From Hofstenia miamia (Eukaryota; Xenacoelomorpha; Acoela): a DNA stretch of 64,000 bases. The notes below the pieces were generated by a model. The model was not told the origin of the DNA. It saw only the letters and a program-made list of their open reading frames with translations, and did not search any database. Position numbers and translations under genes: made by a program. Below are positions 24,001 through 35,995 of the stretch, one piece after another (positions within the stretch are counted from its first letter, which is position 1; each line of letters opens with the position of its first letter). The stretch lies in the NCBI GenBank assembly GCA_004352715.1, contig SCFE01000095.1, positions 1,255,628 to 1,319,627 on the forward strand. Direction: 5' to 3'.

Positions 24001-25946
24001 GTAAGATAATCCTATACGTATTTATGCACTTACTATTCCAAGCTGTTATATCATTATTTTCTTTTCTTAAAATATTGATTTAAAAATATTGATACATAGA
24101 AGAACGAGTTTGTGTGCAAATTTTTCATTAAGTGAACATACTACATTTATAATTTTAATAGCCTTTGAAATGGTTTTTGTAACTTGATTTCATTTATAAA
24201 AGATGAAAGAATTGCAAATTGTGAGGTCAAAAGCTTTACATTCAGAAATTTGCAATCGAGCCAAGGCTAGCCGAGCCAGCTGGTTAATTAGCCAAGCTGC
24301 TTGCTACCTTGAACTGTAAGCAGTCCCTTATGTATTAAGCAACGTATGAGTTCTTACCAGAGTTGCAGATGGGCCGGATAAGGAGAAGAATCGTCTGTCA
24401 AATTCGGATATAGATTTTTCAATATAATAGCACCATTTTACGTAAAATTAGCCAAAGTAATGAAAAATATTTATCTGAAATATTTATTCGTCATAAATCC
24501 CATAATAGTATATTATCAGGCAGATATGCTTACTTGCGTCAAATTTTGCTTGGTAGTTTTCGGACTAGGCCAGAATACAGGGATTGAAAACGGGCCACAC
24601 TAGGCCAAGGCCAGATCACAGCCCAATTTGGCCGAATTATATTCACACATAGAAATGTGCCGTTGTTTTCTTAAATTTAGTTAATGTTACTACACGTACA
24701 CTATTTAAGAATTCTCATAAAAGATTCTCAAAAATTATTTAGACTAAATCCATTAGTTTTCTGCACATTATGGTAAACCAATAAGAAACAGAAATATTTA
24801 TCATCATTCCGATCAAATTCAGTATGAAAGTTTCATTGGATCTTCTTCTGTGGTGATAACAATATACATTGCACAAATTCCATAAAAATGCATTTGCTTT
24901 CAGATACTTAAGATTTGCAAATTCTACATTGCAAAATAAATAACATATAGACCATAACCAATCATTTCAACAGAAACAAAATTTAAATATTACTGTGGAA
25001 GGAAATAATAATATAATTTCATTACGTCATTTCTTAAGTAAGATAAAAATTATATAATGTATAGCTAACATTGCAAAAACGTACCTACTGAGTTCAAGCG
25101 ATTAATAATTCAATAACATCAAGGCATTACTCATTCATTTAATCCTTGTAAAGGTCTATTTAGAATATGCTTTCCCACGTTGAAAGTTTGATTGTCAGGC
25201 TAGTGCTGGATCAAAGAATTGAACTCACCTAAACGTTGTATATGTTTTAAGCAACATTTACTACAAAATTAATTGATATAAAGGCTTGCAATTGAAATAA
25301 TGTTAGCTCATTTCAGAAGGTCTTAACTAACAATAATTCAATCCGATATTGTACCATACGGACCGAAAAACCCCCTAATAACAAGTTATATTTTCAATTC
25401 ACAATGGAATAAATCAAAGTTAGCAAACAACCATTTGAAGGTACGTCTAGTACACCAGAACTATTAATTAGTTAACCGTTTTGAAAGATATATATTAACC
25501 CTTGTGATATGGATTGACTATTCATATAAAACATGGAATTTATTTAGAAATTTTAACATAATTTGAGCATAGCAACCTGAAATTTATTGTCGTATGCTAT
25601 GCAAAGATGGCATAGTGAATTTTTAGTACCCAGGCATTCAGCCTAGATAAATTCTCTCGGTCTAAAAATGTATTCTAGTATTAGTATAAGTGACTTCAAG
25701 GACATCTACATCATAGGCTGGGTAATTGACAAATAATATGGACAAAATTGAAACATTTCCACAGTCAGAAGCAATGGCCTTTAGGTTACCTACAATTATT
25801 AGCTAAATCTGTATCAGTTTAATGTAGACATGATTTTTACTGCTGTTTTTGTATACATTTCGTTTTTTTTATTTTGGGTCATTTTTGACACAATAGATTA
25901 ATTTTTGACCCAGACTAAAAATCGGGTTTAATCCCAAAATATATTG

Positions 25947-25950
<4 letters not shown>
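21020..25950. other. Unassigned A+T-rich stretch
   Basis: No gene seen. Reading frames at 21371, 22171 and 23232 are A+T-driven and unconvincing. Around 24245-24310 (GAGCCAAGGCTAGCCGAGCC) and 24560-24645 (GGCCACACTAGGCCAAGGCC) there are short low-complexity patches rich in GCC and GGCCA words, resembling the array at 11.6 kb. Confidence 0.4.

Positions 25951-25984
<34 letters not shown>
25951..25984. repeat. (TA)n microsatellite
   Basis: About 17 AT dinucleotides without interruption. Confidence 0.95.
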
Positions 25985-25985
<1 letters not shown>

Positions 25986-25988
<3 letters not shown>

Positions 25989-26915
25989 AGATTAAATAAA
26001 ATAATAACAAGTTTCTAAGCAGTAGCTTGTTCATCTATTCTTATTCAATGAATGAACAACTACAGTGCTTGTTGTAATTATCATGTAATAGATGAATTTT
26101 ATGTGCGATGATCAATTTAAACCTTCCACCACACCACTTGACCACAACCTCAACGAAGTTTATACTCCGGGCTAAGCATGACTTGTTGCCTATATTAAGG
26201 TTAATATCGCTAGTTAAGATATTCATGTAACGATTCAACTAAATGTACTAGAAGGCAATAATCAAATTTTAAATTGAATTGTATAGTGTACATTAGGGGT
26301 AATTTTTGCAAATTTTCACTTATTATCTACATTAATTCGTAGACACTATTTTTCATATACCTACAAAATTTGGTGTTATTATAATAATTAGCTTATGATA
26401 AAAATTTTGCATGGCCAGACATCAAAAGGTACTAGCAAAACAGAATATCAGATGATACTTCATTTAACCATGCGAAAAAACTGCTGTGTGTAACATGCAT
26501 ATAAATATTAACCATATATAAGGCATAAACTACTTGTAACATTCAATATCACATGTGTGGTATAAAAAAATCACCCAAACTTTGCTAATATCACAAGAAT
26601 GCAAAATATAGTATTACTTTCATCAATTTATTTTATATCATCATTTTTCAATAATTCCTACGAGATATTTAAAATTTGGGCCTGACCGAAAAATATCTGC
26701 TAATTTAAGTGCTTTCTGCTCACCATCCAGTTTCGAAATGTGCATTACGGATGAGAAAATCGACAAAAATATTACTGGCTGCATCTTACCCCAAACCATA
26801 GATTAGATGGACACTGATTGAATTTCTTCTGTTCTACGAACTCGTATTCAAAGTTGGAAGCGGCTCAGAAATTTTGCAATCCATCTGCTAGTTGATCCAC
26901 ATGATATCAACCCAA
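25986..26915. other. No feature seen
   Basis: A+T-rich. The G+C content rises modestly after 26690 towards the inverted repeat, without a clear frame. Confidence 0.45.
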
Positions 26916-26918
26916 TCC

Positions 26919-27042
26919 GACTCGTCTTTCGCGGGAAGGTTGGTTGTTTTTTTTATCAACGACCCGCACAATTTTCAGCTCACACCCAACAAGGCCTAGT
27001 AGCCAACAAAACGTTAGAAAGCTTTCCCGCAAACCACGAGTC
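26919..27042. repeat. 124-bp inverted-repeat element
   Basis: GACTCGTCTTTCGCGGGAA at 26919-26937 faces TTCCCGCAAACCACGAGTC at 27024-27042, with 16 of 19 bases complementary. Inner GTTGG and CCAAC words also pair. The block is richer in G+C than its flanks. It is either a tiny inverted-repeat transposon remnant or a structured element. No target duplication is clear. Confidence 0.5.
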
Positions 27043-27044
27043 AA

Positions 27045-29195
27045 AATCTAAACTAGGCATTCAAAACTTATCTAATAATACAATCTAAAATTATTATCAA
27101 AATAATAGAAAATTTTTTTATAAAATATTAAATGCATCTCAGCTTTTAACTCTTTGGAAATCGAAATTTCATTGCCAAATATAGCCTGCGTTTTGGTTAT
27201 AAATACGACCCAACATTACAAGCCATTGAAGCTTCTTAATAAAGACTATATTTTTTGAAGCAATTGATGCATTTTAAATTATTTCGGATTAGGTTTCTCA
27301 AAATTCGGATTCAAATCTGGCTGATTTTACACTTGTTAAATATCCTAATTCCAAGCTAATTCCAAGCAAAGCATATGAGTTTAATCAGAGTAACTTGTGG
27401 CATAAAAGTTATTTTATTATAAACTTAAAGCAACATATTATGCAATGCACATACATTATATATTATACCAGTGCAAAGTTTTTATTGAAAATCCCGTATA
27501 CCTTTACGCTTTTAGTTTAAAAAGCACGGAAAAAATTTTCGAATAAATGTGTTAAAAAATAATTGCAGCTCTGCAAAAGTTTTAGTTAGCAAGGTTGAGC
27601 ATTTTGATGCTTTGCGCTCAAGTATTTACTTTGTGAATAGTGGAGAATTTCTTCTCTTACAGTCGGTTTGTTCGAATAGAAAATGTATGCAAGCCTAACG
27701 CTATTATACACATCAACTCGACCACCTAGCATTGAAAAGTCTTCAATCTTTACTTAATATAAAAAGAGTTTCCTCACATATTTTCATCATCGATTTATGA
27801 ACTGTTCAATCAATATATTGCACAAAAAATCTAATGAAAAATTTTTCTAGTAAGCTCAACTTTAATACAAAAAGCTGAGAGAAACCCAAACTAAAATAGT
27901 AATCCATGCTTTCAACAAACTGTAATTTGTTAGATATTACAAAAAATGTTGCAAAATTTAATTTAATTTCTGAACAGAGAGAGTTATATAATCGAGTCAT
28001 GTGCTTCTATAGCTAATGATTACCTAGATAGACAAATTTAATTTAAAACCAATAATTTCTAAAAGAATGTTTCTAACAGAATCTCCAGTTGATACATAAT
28101 TTAATATTCATATTTAGGTATTTATGCTCAAGTTTTTGCAAAAATATTTTTTCATAAGTTCTGATTGTCTTAATTGACTCTTAATTTGCGTCCAGAAAAA
28201 ATATGCGCTCGTGAAATTTGATTAAATAAGAAAAAATATTAGTGATTTAAACATTTTACCCACACTTTCCTAGAATTTCACTTAATTATTGATGTTGCTA
28301 ATTTCTTTGCTTGCACAATAAAATTATCTTTTACATAGAAAACCTAAAAGAGATTTTTAAGAAGTATTACGCTACTGATTTACAAGAACCAAATGGTTTT
28401 AGGAACTGTTTCGTCAGCAAATCAAAGCATATATAATCAAGTTTAAAAATCTTGTAATCTTCTAACCTGTGCTGATAACAATCCAATGAAGAAATCAATG
28501 AATGTACAATAAAAAAAACAACAAGAACAATTTTTTTGGACAAATATCAAATGCATAAATGACTTGCACTATATTATTGTAGTTAGGCATGTTAAAATTA
28601 TTTCTTCGTAGCTATGATGCATTTCACCCTATGATTTCCAGTGATTTGATTAGTAGAGGATGAAACGACTAAGTATTGGCAAATTTGATTAATCTTTCCT
28701 TGATCCATAAATGTTCAGAATATATTACTAGTTCGGAACGGAAAGAAGCATGGCATCAAATATATTTGAATATGAATGAAGTTGAATATAATTAATATTT
28801 TAGATAGTGCAATACCTAGATCCAAGTGGTATCTAATCAATTATTATGATGATGAATATACTTCAAAAAACATGTATCCTCTTCTAACAGATGATTCTTT
28901 TTTGGTTGACTTGAAATCGACATGTAGTCAACTCAAGAATTTTAAGCAAGCTTAACTTAAATCACATTCAGGATAGATGTTTGAGACTGGCTGGGTTAAA
29001 GGTCGCTATCATTGAATTCTTACTTCCACGATCAAAGCAAAGTAAGCAATGCAAACAATAGCATAATCATTAAGGGCATAAATGTATCATCTGCACTCAT
29101 AAATGTACTCTTAGTAACAAGCGTAAAAGCAAATTTATTGCTGAAAGAGAGTAGTACAAACCTGTATACTACAACCAATTTACAAAATAATAATA
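27045..29195. other. No feature seen
   Basis: A+T-rich. The minus-strand frame at 27806-28000 has no recognisable content. Confidence 0.5.
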
Positions 29196-29198
29196 ATA

Positions 29199-29217
29199 TG
29201 TATATATATATATATAT
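29199..29217. repeat. (TA)n microsatellite
   Basis: Short TA run following an AAT-rich stretch. Confidence 0.85.
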
Positions 29218-29359
29218 GCAATGTTTTTGCGCAAAATTGAACGTCATAAGGGGTCAATTGAAAGTTTTAGACAGAAAGATGGGATATTTTGAATATATTT
29301 AACAGGAAAGTCTTAGGAAATTTTCCATAAAAAATAAACAATGAGTTCCAAAAACAAAA

Positions 29360-29790
29360 TAACTTTATTTCCAAGTTATGCAATCGCCATTACATATAAT
29401 AACAACTTTACAATACATATAGAGTATATTCAGGTCATCCTTCCTTGCATAGATCGTGAGGGACTTGCTTAAACCACCGCAGCGAGGCAACATTGATATC
29501 ACCCGCACAAGTGAAATTCTTGCTGCGAAGGGAATTTTTTAGGTCTTTGGAAATTCACCTGTTGGATAAGTTCATGTCAGGCAAGTAAGATGATTGCTTA
29601 ATCAAATCGGCTTTTCTTCGGGTGAAAATATCAGCAGTAGTGTATTCAGCAAAATAGGGTGAGTGTTATCATCCTGCCACCACTACTTACAAAGCTTTTT
29701 TGTTTAAAACGCAAAGCGTACATAACTTTCACTTATTATGGTTTCTCCTGTGAATACAAACAATAGTCGAGGTAGGCATAGAGCTTTACA
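29360..29790 (-). pseudogene. Mariner-type transposase remnant (C-terminal half)
   Basis: In several minus-strand frames this region reads like the second half of a mariner transposase. GETIISESYVRF corresponds to the usual GET block, and HPKKSRF to the segment after the second catalytic aspartate. SSYLPDMN-like sequence resembles the YSPDL(A/N)P motif, and LKNSLRSKNFTCAGDI continues into SLRWFKQVPHDLCKEG, the helical C-terminus where functional copies read ..W(L)..QP..FY.EGI. Multiple stops and frameshifts break it, and the N-terminal half and the inverted repeats were not found. It lies just downstream of the minus-strand reverse transcriptase and probably truncated that element's 3' end. 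Confidence 0.65.
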
Positions 29791-29941
29791 GTTTTCAAGC
29801 TTCGGTATAATGATTCTGCACTTAGAAAATAATGACTACAGACAATCTCTCAATGCACGTGAATGTTAGAAATATATCATGTGACTGGTTATTGGTTAAA
29901 AGACTAAATGATATACATGCATAATTGTTTTAAAGTTGCAG

Positions 29942-31430
29942 TTATACATAAATATCGCACACTAAATACTTGACAGTGAGATTCCCAAGTCTTTCTAGAC
30001 ACGCTAAATATACTTGTAAAGGGGAATGAATAGTATTGAAAACGCGATAAGCAGAGTGGTATGTATTTGAGATATTTCGAAGATAATAAAGATATCTTTT
30101 AACTATAGAAGCAATTTTTTTAATTTTAGTCATTAAGAATTCTTCGAAATTTACATCATTGTCAATTTCAACAGCCAAATAGTTAATAGACTTGCTTTGC
30201 TTTAATGGTACCTGATTAATACTAAGTTTTATATTTTTTGTGAAATTTCTATTTATCCTGAGAGAGAATATTATAAATTGTGTTTTTTCAATATTTATTT
30301 TCAATTGATTATTTGAGAAGTAATTAGTTAAATATTTAATTAATTTTGGAGATTTTTAATTGCATTAAGCGTCTTCAGTGCCAACCCAGTTTTGGACATT
30401 GAATTATTTAGCTTGTATATCTTTGAAATTGCCTGAATCCCCAATAAATATTTCAAAAGAGAGAAATACACCATTTTGTATAATCAGACCATATTTTAAC
30501 ACTACAATACACAAATTTATCCATTTTTAGTTGGTGCAAAATTATTACCTCAGCACTGAAGATGTATTTATATCAATACTTATAAAACAGGTATCATCTG
30601 CATATTGAGAAATTTCACTGTTTCGACCTGTTGAGTTATGTCATTAACATAAATTGCAAATAGAATGGGACCGAGAATTGTGTTCTGTGAAACGCCTCGG
30701 TCACTAATATTAGATTTTGAATTTTTTCCATTAAGTATAACTCGTTGCTGTCGATTTTTAAGGACGTTCATTTTAAATTAATAGATTGGTCATCGAAACT
30801 ATAATATATTACTTTGTCTTTCAATAAATATTTACTGTTATTTGTGCTATTTTGTATTTCATTTTAGCATGGTTTGTAGTTTTGAACAAATTTGCAATAA
30901 ATTTGCTTATCTTATGTCAACATTCATTGAGTTAAAAGCTTTGCTCAAATCAAGAAGGGCAACGCAGCTACATTTATTTAGGAATAAATTAAATTTTATT
31001 TGCGCTGATATTGATAAAATTGCATCTTGAGTGCTATAACCATTACGAGAACCAAATGAGTTTTTTGAAAGAGTGTTTTCACATTTCAAATACGCGATTA
31101 TTTAATTAGTGAGTAATTTTTCGAACTTTCTACTAAAAGGATGGCTAATACAAATGGGTCTACAGTTTTTGCGTTTAAGGGATCACTTTTTTTATATAGA
31201 GAACTTATGTCAGATTTTTTAAGGATTTCCTGAAATTTGTTGTTCATTATACATTGGTTAAATGCGAATAACAAGTGCTCACTAAAAATGTAGAAGAAGC
31301 GCTTAATAATAAAGATTGGAAAATTATAAAATGCAGTCGATTGATTTTTGTCTACGTTTCTTATGGTTTCTAATTCTAATTCACCAATATTTGCGAGTCT
31401 AAAAAAAATCACGTTTTTGCTGAAAATTGA
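29942..31430 (-). pseudogene. Reverse transcriptase of a non-LTR retrotransposon (decayed)
   Basis: Reading down the minus strand in shifting frames gives the RT blocks in order. The thumb-side entry is KFQEILKKSDISSLYKKSD (near 31230), then NSFGSRNGYSTQDAILS, the palm motif LLDLSKAFNSM (near 30940), and GVSQNTILGPILFAIYVNDI (near 30660). The active-site block QYADDTCFI is near 30600 in a frame one base off from the preceding block. KINIEKTQFIIFS, INYLAVEIDNDVNFEE and ALYYLRN-like sequence follow to 29942. This matches RTs of the CR1/Jockey/L2 broad group. At least four frameshifts or stops make it non-functional. The C-terminus is missing, where a mariner remnant now lies. Confidence 0.9.
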
Positions 31431-31616
31431 TGAATATGTTCTTTACTTGTATATTGGGGGAAATTGAAATGACCAGGTTTCTTAACCTCGTCGGAGGCGC
31501 ATTCATCAAATTTTATACTGAATTACAATATTCCTATGGATATATTAATAAAAAACCAATAGCATAGAACAGCTAAAATTGCTAGGTTGCAGATATCATA
31601 GTTTTAATTTTATTAA

Positions 31617-32222
31617 TGTGTACTCTTTTGAGTACATTAACGTACAAATTACCAAATATTGAATAATTGCAATGTTGGATAATATTTTGTTGCCTTATTT
31701 TACTGCTATTTATCATATTATACTCCATTTAAAAACGCATGCAAAAACTTTTATACTTACAAACAGTTGAAAAGAAGTAGACTAATAAAACTAACAGATT
31801 ATAAAAATAAAATAATCAATTATCAAAAAACAGAAAACCAAGTTGGATCATCATATACACAAAGAAAAATATCACATTTGGTGCATTTGAAATGGATTTG
31901 TCAAGAGCAAGCAGGATTATAGCATTGATTTTGCTTTCCAGTGATATGTTGTGGCCAATGGTCAAATTTATAACAAAGTTCATCAATAGGAAGAGGCGGG
32001 ATTGCTTTACATTTCATTGCTTAAAAAGTAGGTACTGAAATTTTACGTCCTTGTGGTTTTTGAATAAATGTACCCTTTATAGGTGTTTCACATAAGTTAG
32101 GCATAAAATAATATCACAAAATTTGTAGATCTTTGTTTTGTCTAATACAATTTTTTTTGCGTTTTGTCTAATACAATTTTTTTTGCATAACACAACGTCA
32201 ATGTACTCTTTTGAGTACACAT
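31617..32222. mobile_element. Palindromic-end element (TGTGTACTC...GAGTACACA)
   Basis: TGTGTACTCTTTTGAGTACATTAACGT at the left (given as the two overlapping parts TGTGTACTC and GAGTACATTAACGT) is mirrored at 32194-32222 by ACGTCAATGTACTC and GAGTACACAT. Each end is itself a near-palindrome (GTACTC..GAGTAC). A third copy, TGTGTACTCAAAAGATTACA, sits at 32548-32568, so the element may extend that far or have a solo relative there. It interrupts a non-LTR retrotransposon between its linker and reverse transcriptase. No coding sequence or unambiguous target duplication is visible. Confidence 0.5.
32135..32186. repeat. Perfect 26-bp tandem duplication
   Basis: GTTTTGTCTAATACAATTTT followed by TTTTGC occurs twice back to back, at 32135-32160 and 32161-32186, without differences. 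This implies a recent duplication inside the palindromic-end element. Confidence 0.9.
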
Positions 32223-32584
32223 ATATTTTTACTTATTAGACTGCCACATCTAAGGAATTCAACATAAAAAGTTTATATATGCTTAATACAATGCTTATCA
32301 CATTATATTTACATAGGTATTTATATATATTTGCAATATTAATACTAGAAATTAATAATATCTTGTGTGTTTGCCTTGAACTTTTTGACATGAATTTTGT
32401 GCAATCGCAATTTTGTATAGAAAATGCTTAATGTGTTGTAGCAAAGAAAACACTAAAAGAGATAATATAAGTTTACTAAATTTAGTGGTAAAATTTCTTG
32501 CGCAAAAATAAAATGATTTCCATTTATGTGATTAGCTATTTATCATGTGTACTCAAAAGATTACACTTGTGGCGATGAGGTTTT

Positions 32585-32870
32585 AAAGTTTTGTTTATGT
32601 GGTCTATTACTCTTATTTTTCTGTCGAAATTTGGTTATCAATATTTAACTCGTTAATGTCAATTGGAATCATTTTACTTTTGCCCCAAATTTTATGAATA
32701 TATCGCCATTTTTCGTTTGTATTATATAAATCATCGAATTTTTTTTCTATTTTGAAACAGACTTTTTATTTCTTAATTGCTTAATTATCTTGCTTGATCT
32801 TTAGTAATTAGTCCAATTAGTAGATCAAATAGTTTTCTTTTAATGCTTAATTGTTCAGGTATGACACTGC
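32585..32870 (-). pseudogene. Linker between endonuclease and RT of the same non-LTR element
   Basis: The minus strand reads SSADGSVIPEQLSIKRKLFD, later KKFDDLYNTNEKWRYIHKIW, then GKSKMIPIDINELNIDNQIS before a stop. Segments of the type KKxWxxIxKxxGKxK..PI.EL are typical of the stretch joining the APE endonuclease to the reverse transcriptase in CR1/Jockey-like ORF2 proteins. It is collinear with the endonuclease upstream (34.6 kb) and the RT downstream (31.4 kb) on the same strand. A stop in the upstream half (after QAR) shows decay. Confidence 0.6.
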
Positions 32871-32874
32871 CATC

Positions 32875-33395
32875 AGCACTTGATAAAGCAAATTTGCGCG
32901 CTTTTAATTTTACTTCTCAGCCTTCAATTTTTACCGCTTTCTTAATTGCAAATTTCGTTTGAAATGTATCTAATCATGCAAGTTCCAAATTTTAGATGAT
33001 AGGGCCTATGTGTAGTCCAACGATATAATTTTCAAAGGCATTCGTCCGAGTAATTTATATAATCCCTTGCATAAATTATTTTAAAATAATTAGCATTAGT
33101 AGTTATATACTTATACAGTGCTAGAAGTAGGTATTCGACCACCTTGCTATTTTGAATAAATAATGAACCTTAATTGGATAGAGTGTGCATAAGATACTTT
33201 GATTGAGAAAGGAAAATCTGTATGTGCAATGCCATAAAATTTATAGAAAAACAATTGGCTATTAATTTTTAATCAAAATTAAAAAACTTGCATTAGAAAA
33301 ATGTCACCTGAAAAAAAATTTAACAAATTAGCAAATCCAAAAGTAAATTCAAAATAGGAAACATAAATTAAAAATTAACGCAATATATGTACTTA
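32875..33395 (-). other. Probable decayed part of the non-LTR ORF2
   Basis: Lies between the Tc1-like insertion and the linker, on the expected path of the endonuclease C-terminus. Only scattered protein-like fragments survive, such as TNAFENYIVGLHIGPII, with many stops. Confidence 0.35.
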
Positions 33396-33399
33396 GCAA

Positions 33400-33990
33400 C
33401 AAAATTCTCTCTTCTAATATTTTTAGGGTGTCCTTTGCGCAAATTTCAGCTTCAAGGCGATCAGGGATTAATGCAAAAAGTCTTTCAATAAAGCTGTTGA
33501 GAATTGCACAGAATTCTTTCTTTATTGCGCTCCACAGCTCGTATTCAGTGTGAAGAGTATGTTGTCAAATCCGATATTTGCCCACTTTCCTCATATTTTC
33601 AATAATTTTCAGGTCTGGAGATTGACTCGGCCAGTCGTCAAGGATAGCAATCCCCTTATTGTGGAAGAGTTTTTCATTCCTTTTGAGGTATGACATGGAG
33701 CACCATCCTGTTGATATATTGAATCACTTGTAAGGAGTGGCAAGAGTTCCTTCTCTAGAATACAAGCATATTGAAAGCTTCGAAGAGTACCAGTGATGTG
33801 AAGAATCGTGCGAAGATCATGCTTCCATATTGCACCCCATTCCATGAGAGATTTCCCACCATACTTCATGGTCCTCCGAGTAAATTGATGCAAAAATCTG
33901 AACTTCTGACCAGTTGCTCTCTTTATGAGCAAAGAGCATGGTCACTGAATTATTCGAACATTATAAGGACTTAAAATATAAGTTTGAATT
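33400..33990 (-). pseudogene. Tc1-like DD34E transposase remnant
   Basis: The minus strand reads MKYGGKSLMEWGAIWKHDLR (the usual KHGGGSVMVWG block) and LRSFQYACILEKELLPLL. YQQDGAPCHTSK, with the second catalytic aspartate, follows near 33700. After a one-base shift it reads ILDDWPSQSPDLKIIENMRK, where the E is the third catalytic residue. Allowing for the shift, the spacing from D to E is 34-35, i.e. DD34E. The C-terminus, with NSFIERLFALIPDRLEAEIC, ends near 33400. The N-terminal DNA-binding domain and the inverted repeats are not seen. It splits the endonuclease region of the minus-strand non-LTR element, so it is younger than that element. Confidence 0.85.
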
Positions 33991-34009
33991 TGTTAGGAAA
34001 TAGTCAATT

Positions 34010-34600
34010 AAATTGTCGTGTCTTGTAGTACAGTCAATATTCTTTTAAGGATTTTTTTCAAATTTATTAAAATAATGTATATTAAATTCACCAAATCTAT
34101 TTATGAAATAGTAGGGTCATTATTTATGAAATTTCATTTGCCGTAACAAATAAATAGTCAATATGATAAATTATATTTGGATTGTATGTGATATTAATCA
34201 GTACTTTATGGCATATATTTTCAAATGATATAATTTCTATCCATTGTGATTCAAATATATCATTGTTTGACTTATTTTCAAATGTACGTACTGGTTTTAA
34301 ACATTCTGGAACTAATACAATGAGCCCGCCACTTCTACTTATCGGTTTTCATGAATATGTCAAAATAATGTAGGTTTGGATTAAACAAATTAGGGTCAAT
34401 GTCATGCTGTAACCAAATTTCAGTAACTAAAAATATTGTATTTTGACCTATCTTATTTATTAAATTCATTTCTGTTTGAATGGAGACTTCTAGCATTGAA
34501 ATAAACGAATTTATAGTTATTGCAGTAATATTTTAGTATATTTTCTATTTTCAGTCCTTCTAGAATTGGTCCTGTGTTCAGCTTAATTTCTCCTGAGAAA
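34010..34600 (-). pseudogene. APE-type endonuclease of a non-LTR retrotransposon
   Basis: On the minus strand, FVYFNARSLHSNRNEFN near 34490 matches the N(A/V)RSL start of APE-like endonucleases. FLVTEIWLQHDIDPNLFNPN near 34400 corresponds to the catalytic (S/T)ETWL block. KWRAH-like sequence follows, then in another frame RSGGLIVLVPECLKPVRTFE (the R.GGG..(I/V) block) and IFESQWIEIISF with VLINISYNPN (the Y.P block). These come in the canonical order over about 190 residues with frameshifts near 34450 and 34330. The domain lies upstream of the reverse transcriptase at 31.4 kb on the same strand, so the two belong to one ORF2, now separated by insertions. Not functional. Confidence 0.8.
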
Positions 34601-34989
34601 AGTAATCTTATGAAATAAATATGAAATAAAAATGCGTATTGAAATGATTACGAAGAAATGTACTTAATATAACTGTATAGGTTAAGTGCGGTCATTTTGA
34701 GGAGTGTGGATGGGTTTTTATATAGTATATAGGTACAATTTGTAACATAACATAGATGACTAAATAATATATAACAAAATTTACCTTTTTCTGCACATTT
34801 TAATAAGAGTTCAGGTGAAGGAGGTTTGGGAAGAAGAGCCGAAGATTTGAAGTATTGGCAGCGTTAAGATATTTGACTTTCGGAATTCGAATTAAAGGGG
34901 TGAGAAATTAAGCAAAGTTGGAAGAATCGTTTTAAGACTTGAGTGATATGCGCAATTCCTTTACGAGGTAAGTGCAAGATAAAGATTTA

Positions 34990-35920
34990 AGTTAACTAAT
35001 ATTTTATTAAGAACTGTAAAGTTATAGTGATGCATATATATATAAATTTAAAATCAGTAACAGGTACGTTTGACAAGCACCGATCTCATGAACTACCTAA
35101 CCAAGAATTCGTTGCAGGTTGCAGGGTAAATACAATGTGTAATTATTATTGCTACCAATACAACAATAACTGGCCACCATCACGAGCGAAAAGGTTGGAG
35201 TTGATGCTGCGTGGCGAATTTAGAAAGAATTTGAAGACAGGAATAACATTGAATCTTTTAGCAGATAGACGCGATAACGTTTCATTGAATAAAGCGATGA
35301 TATAGCTTTTTTGTAGAGCGGAGTGCTTACAGACTGGAGTAATCTCTAGGAATTAGATAAACCAGAGTGAATTTTTAACAGATTAGAGATACAAGATTAT
35401 TGATGTTTAGTTGAAATTGCTTGTTGTCGGCAGATTTGAGCGCGTCATTAAAATCTGTGTTTATGAAGACGGGGTTAAAATGCTTTGCTGAATTGCTTTG
35501 GATCTACTTCGATAGTCGATAATAGGTATGAACAGGAAATGAAGGAATTTTCGTCATTTGATTTGGAAACAGATTATGAGAACGGACATACTTCAACATA
35601 CTGCTTGCGATTATGAGAGAGGTTGTTCTGGATTTGATTGACTTTATAGATAAATGAGTTATGAAATGATTGTGTTGTTGACGGATATTTTGAGGTTAGG
35701 GTGAGTGATTTTCAGGATGATATCCACTGAATGATTCATATAGATTGAGGGAAGTGAATGATGGAGTTTCTTCTGAGATCTCTAAAAGAGTTGGATTAGT
35801 AGCATAGTCTAATGTAGAGCGGAGAGGCATTTGGCGTCTCCAAGAACATAGCATCAGCAAAGATGGTACTGATAATTAATTCTTGGAGTGAAAGCGAGAC
35901 CTGATTGTCTTCGCTGGGAA
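34990..35920 (-). pseudogene. Probable ORF1 region of the same non-LTR element
   Basis: One minus-strand frame from about 35910 to 35310 is protein-like with only a few stops. It contains LRSTLDYATNPTLLEISEET then PSFTSLNLYESFSGYHPENH, later HNHFITHLSIKSIKSRTT, and HFNPVFINTDFNDALKSADN. A shifted frame continues with FNETLSRLSAKRFNVIPVFK. The position directly upstream of the endonuclease on the same strand fits ORF1 of a CR1/Jockey-like element. I do not recognise a specific ORF1 domain (no CCHC knuckle, no PHD finger seen). Function would be RNA binding if the assignment is right, which is inference from position. Confidence 0.45.
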
Positions 35921-35995
35921 CTGACGTTATTTGAAATTTTTTTTACCTTTATTCAAATATATAGTGTATTACTTACTTAATTTTAATATTTTCAT

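Noticed and set aside
29012-29302. 96-codon plus-strand frame and its antisense partner
   Set aside because: Contains a TA microsatellite and otherwise chance-like composition.
34182-34373. Plus-strand frame of 63 codons
   Set aside because: Antisense shadow of the minus-strand endonuclease remnant.
35027-35305. Plus-strand frame of 92 codons
   Set aside because: Opposite strand of the probable ORF1 region, which reads better on the minus strand.
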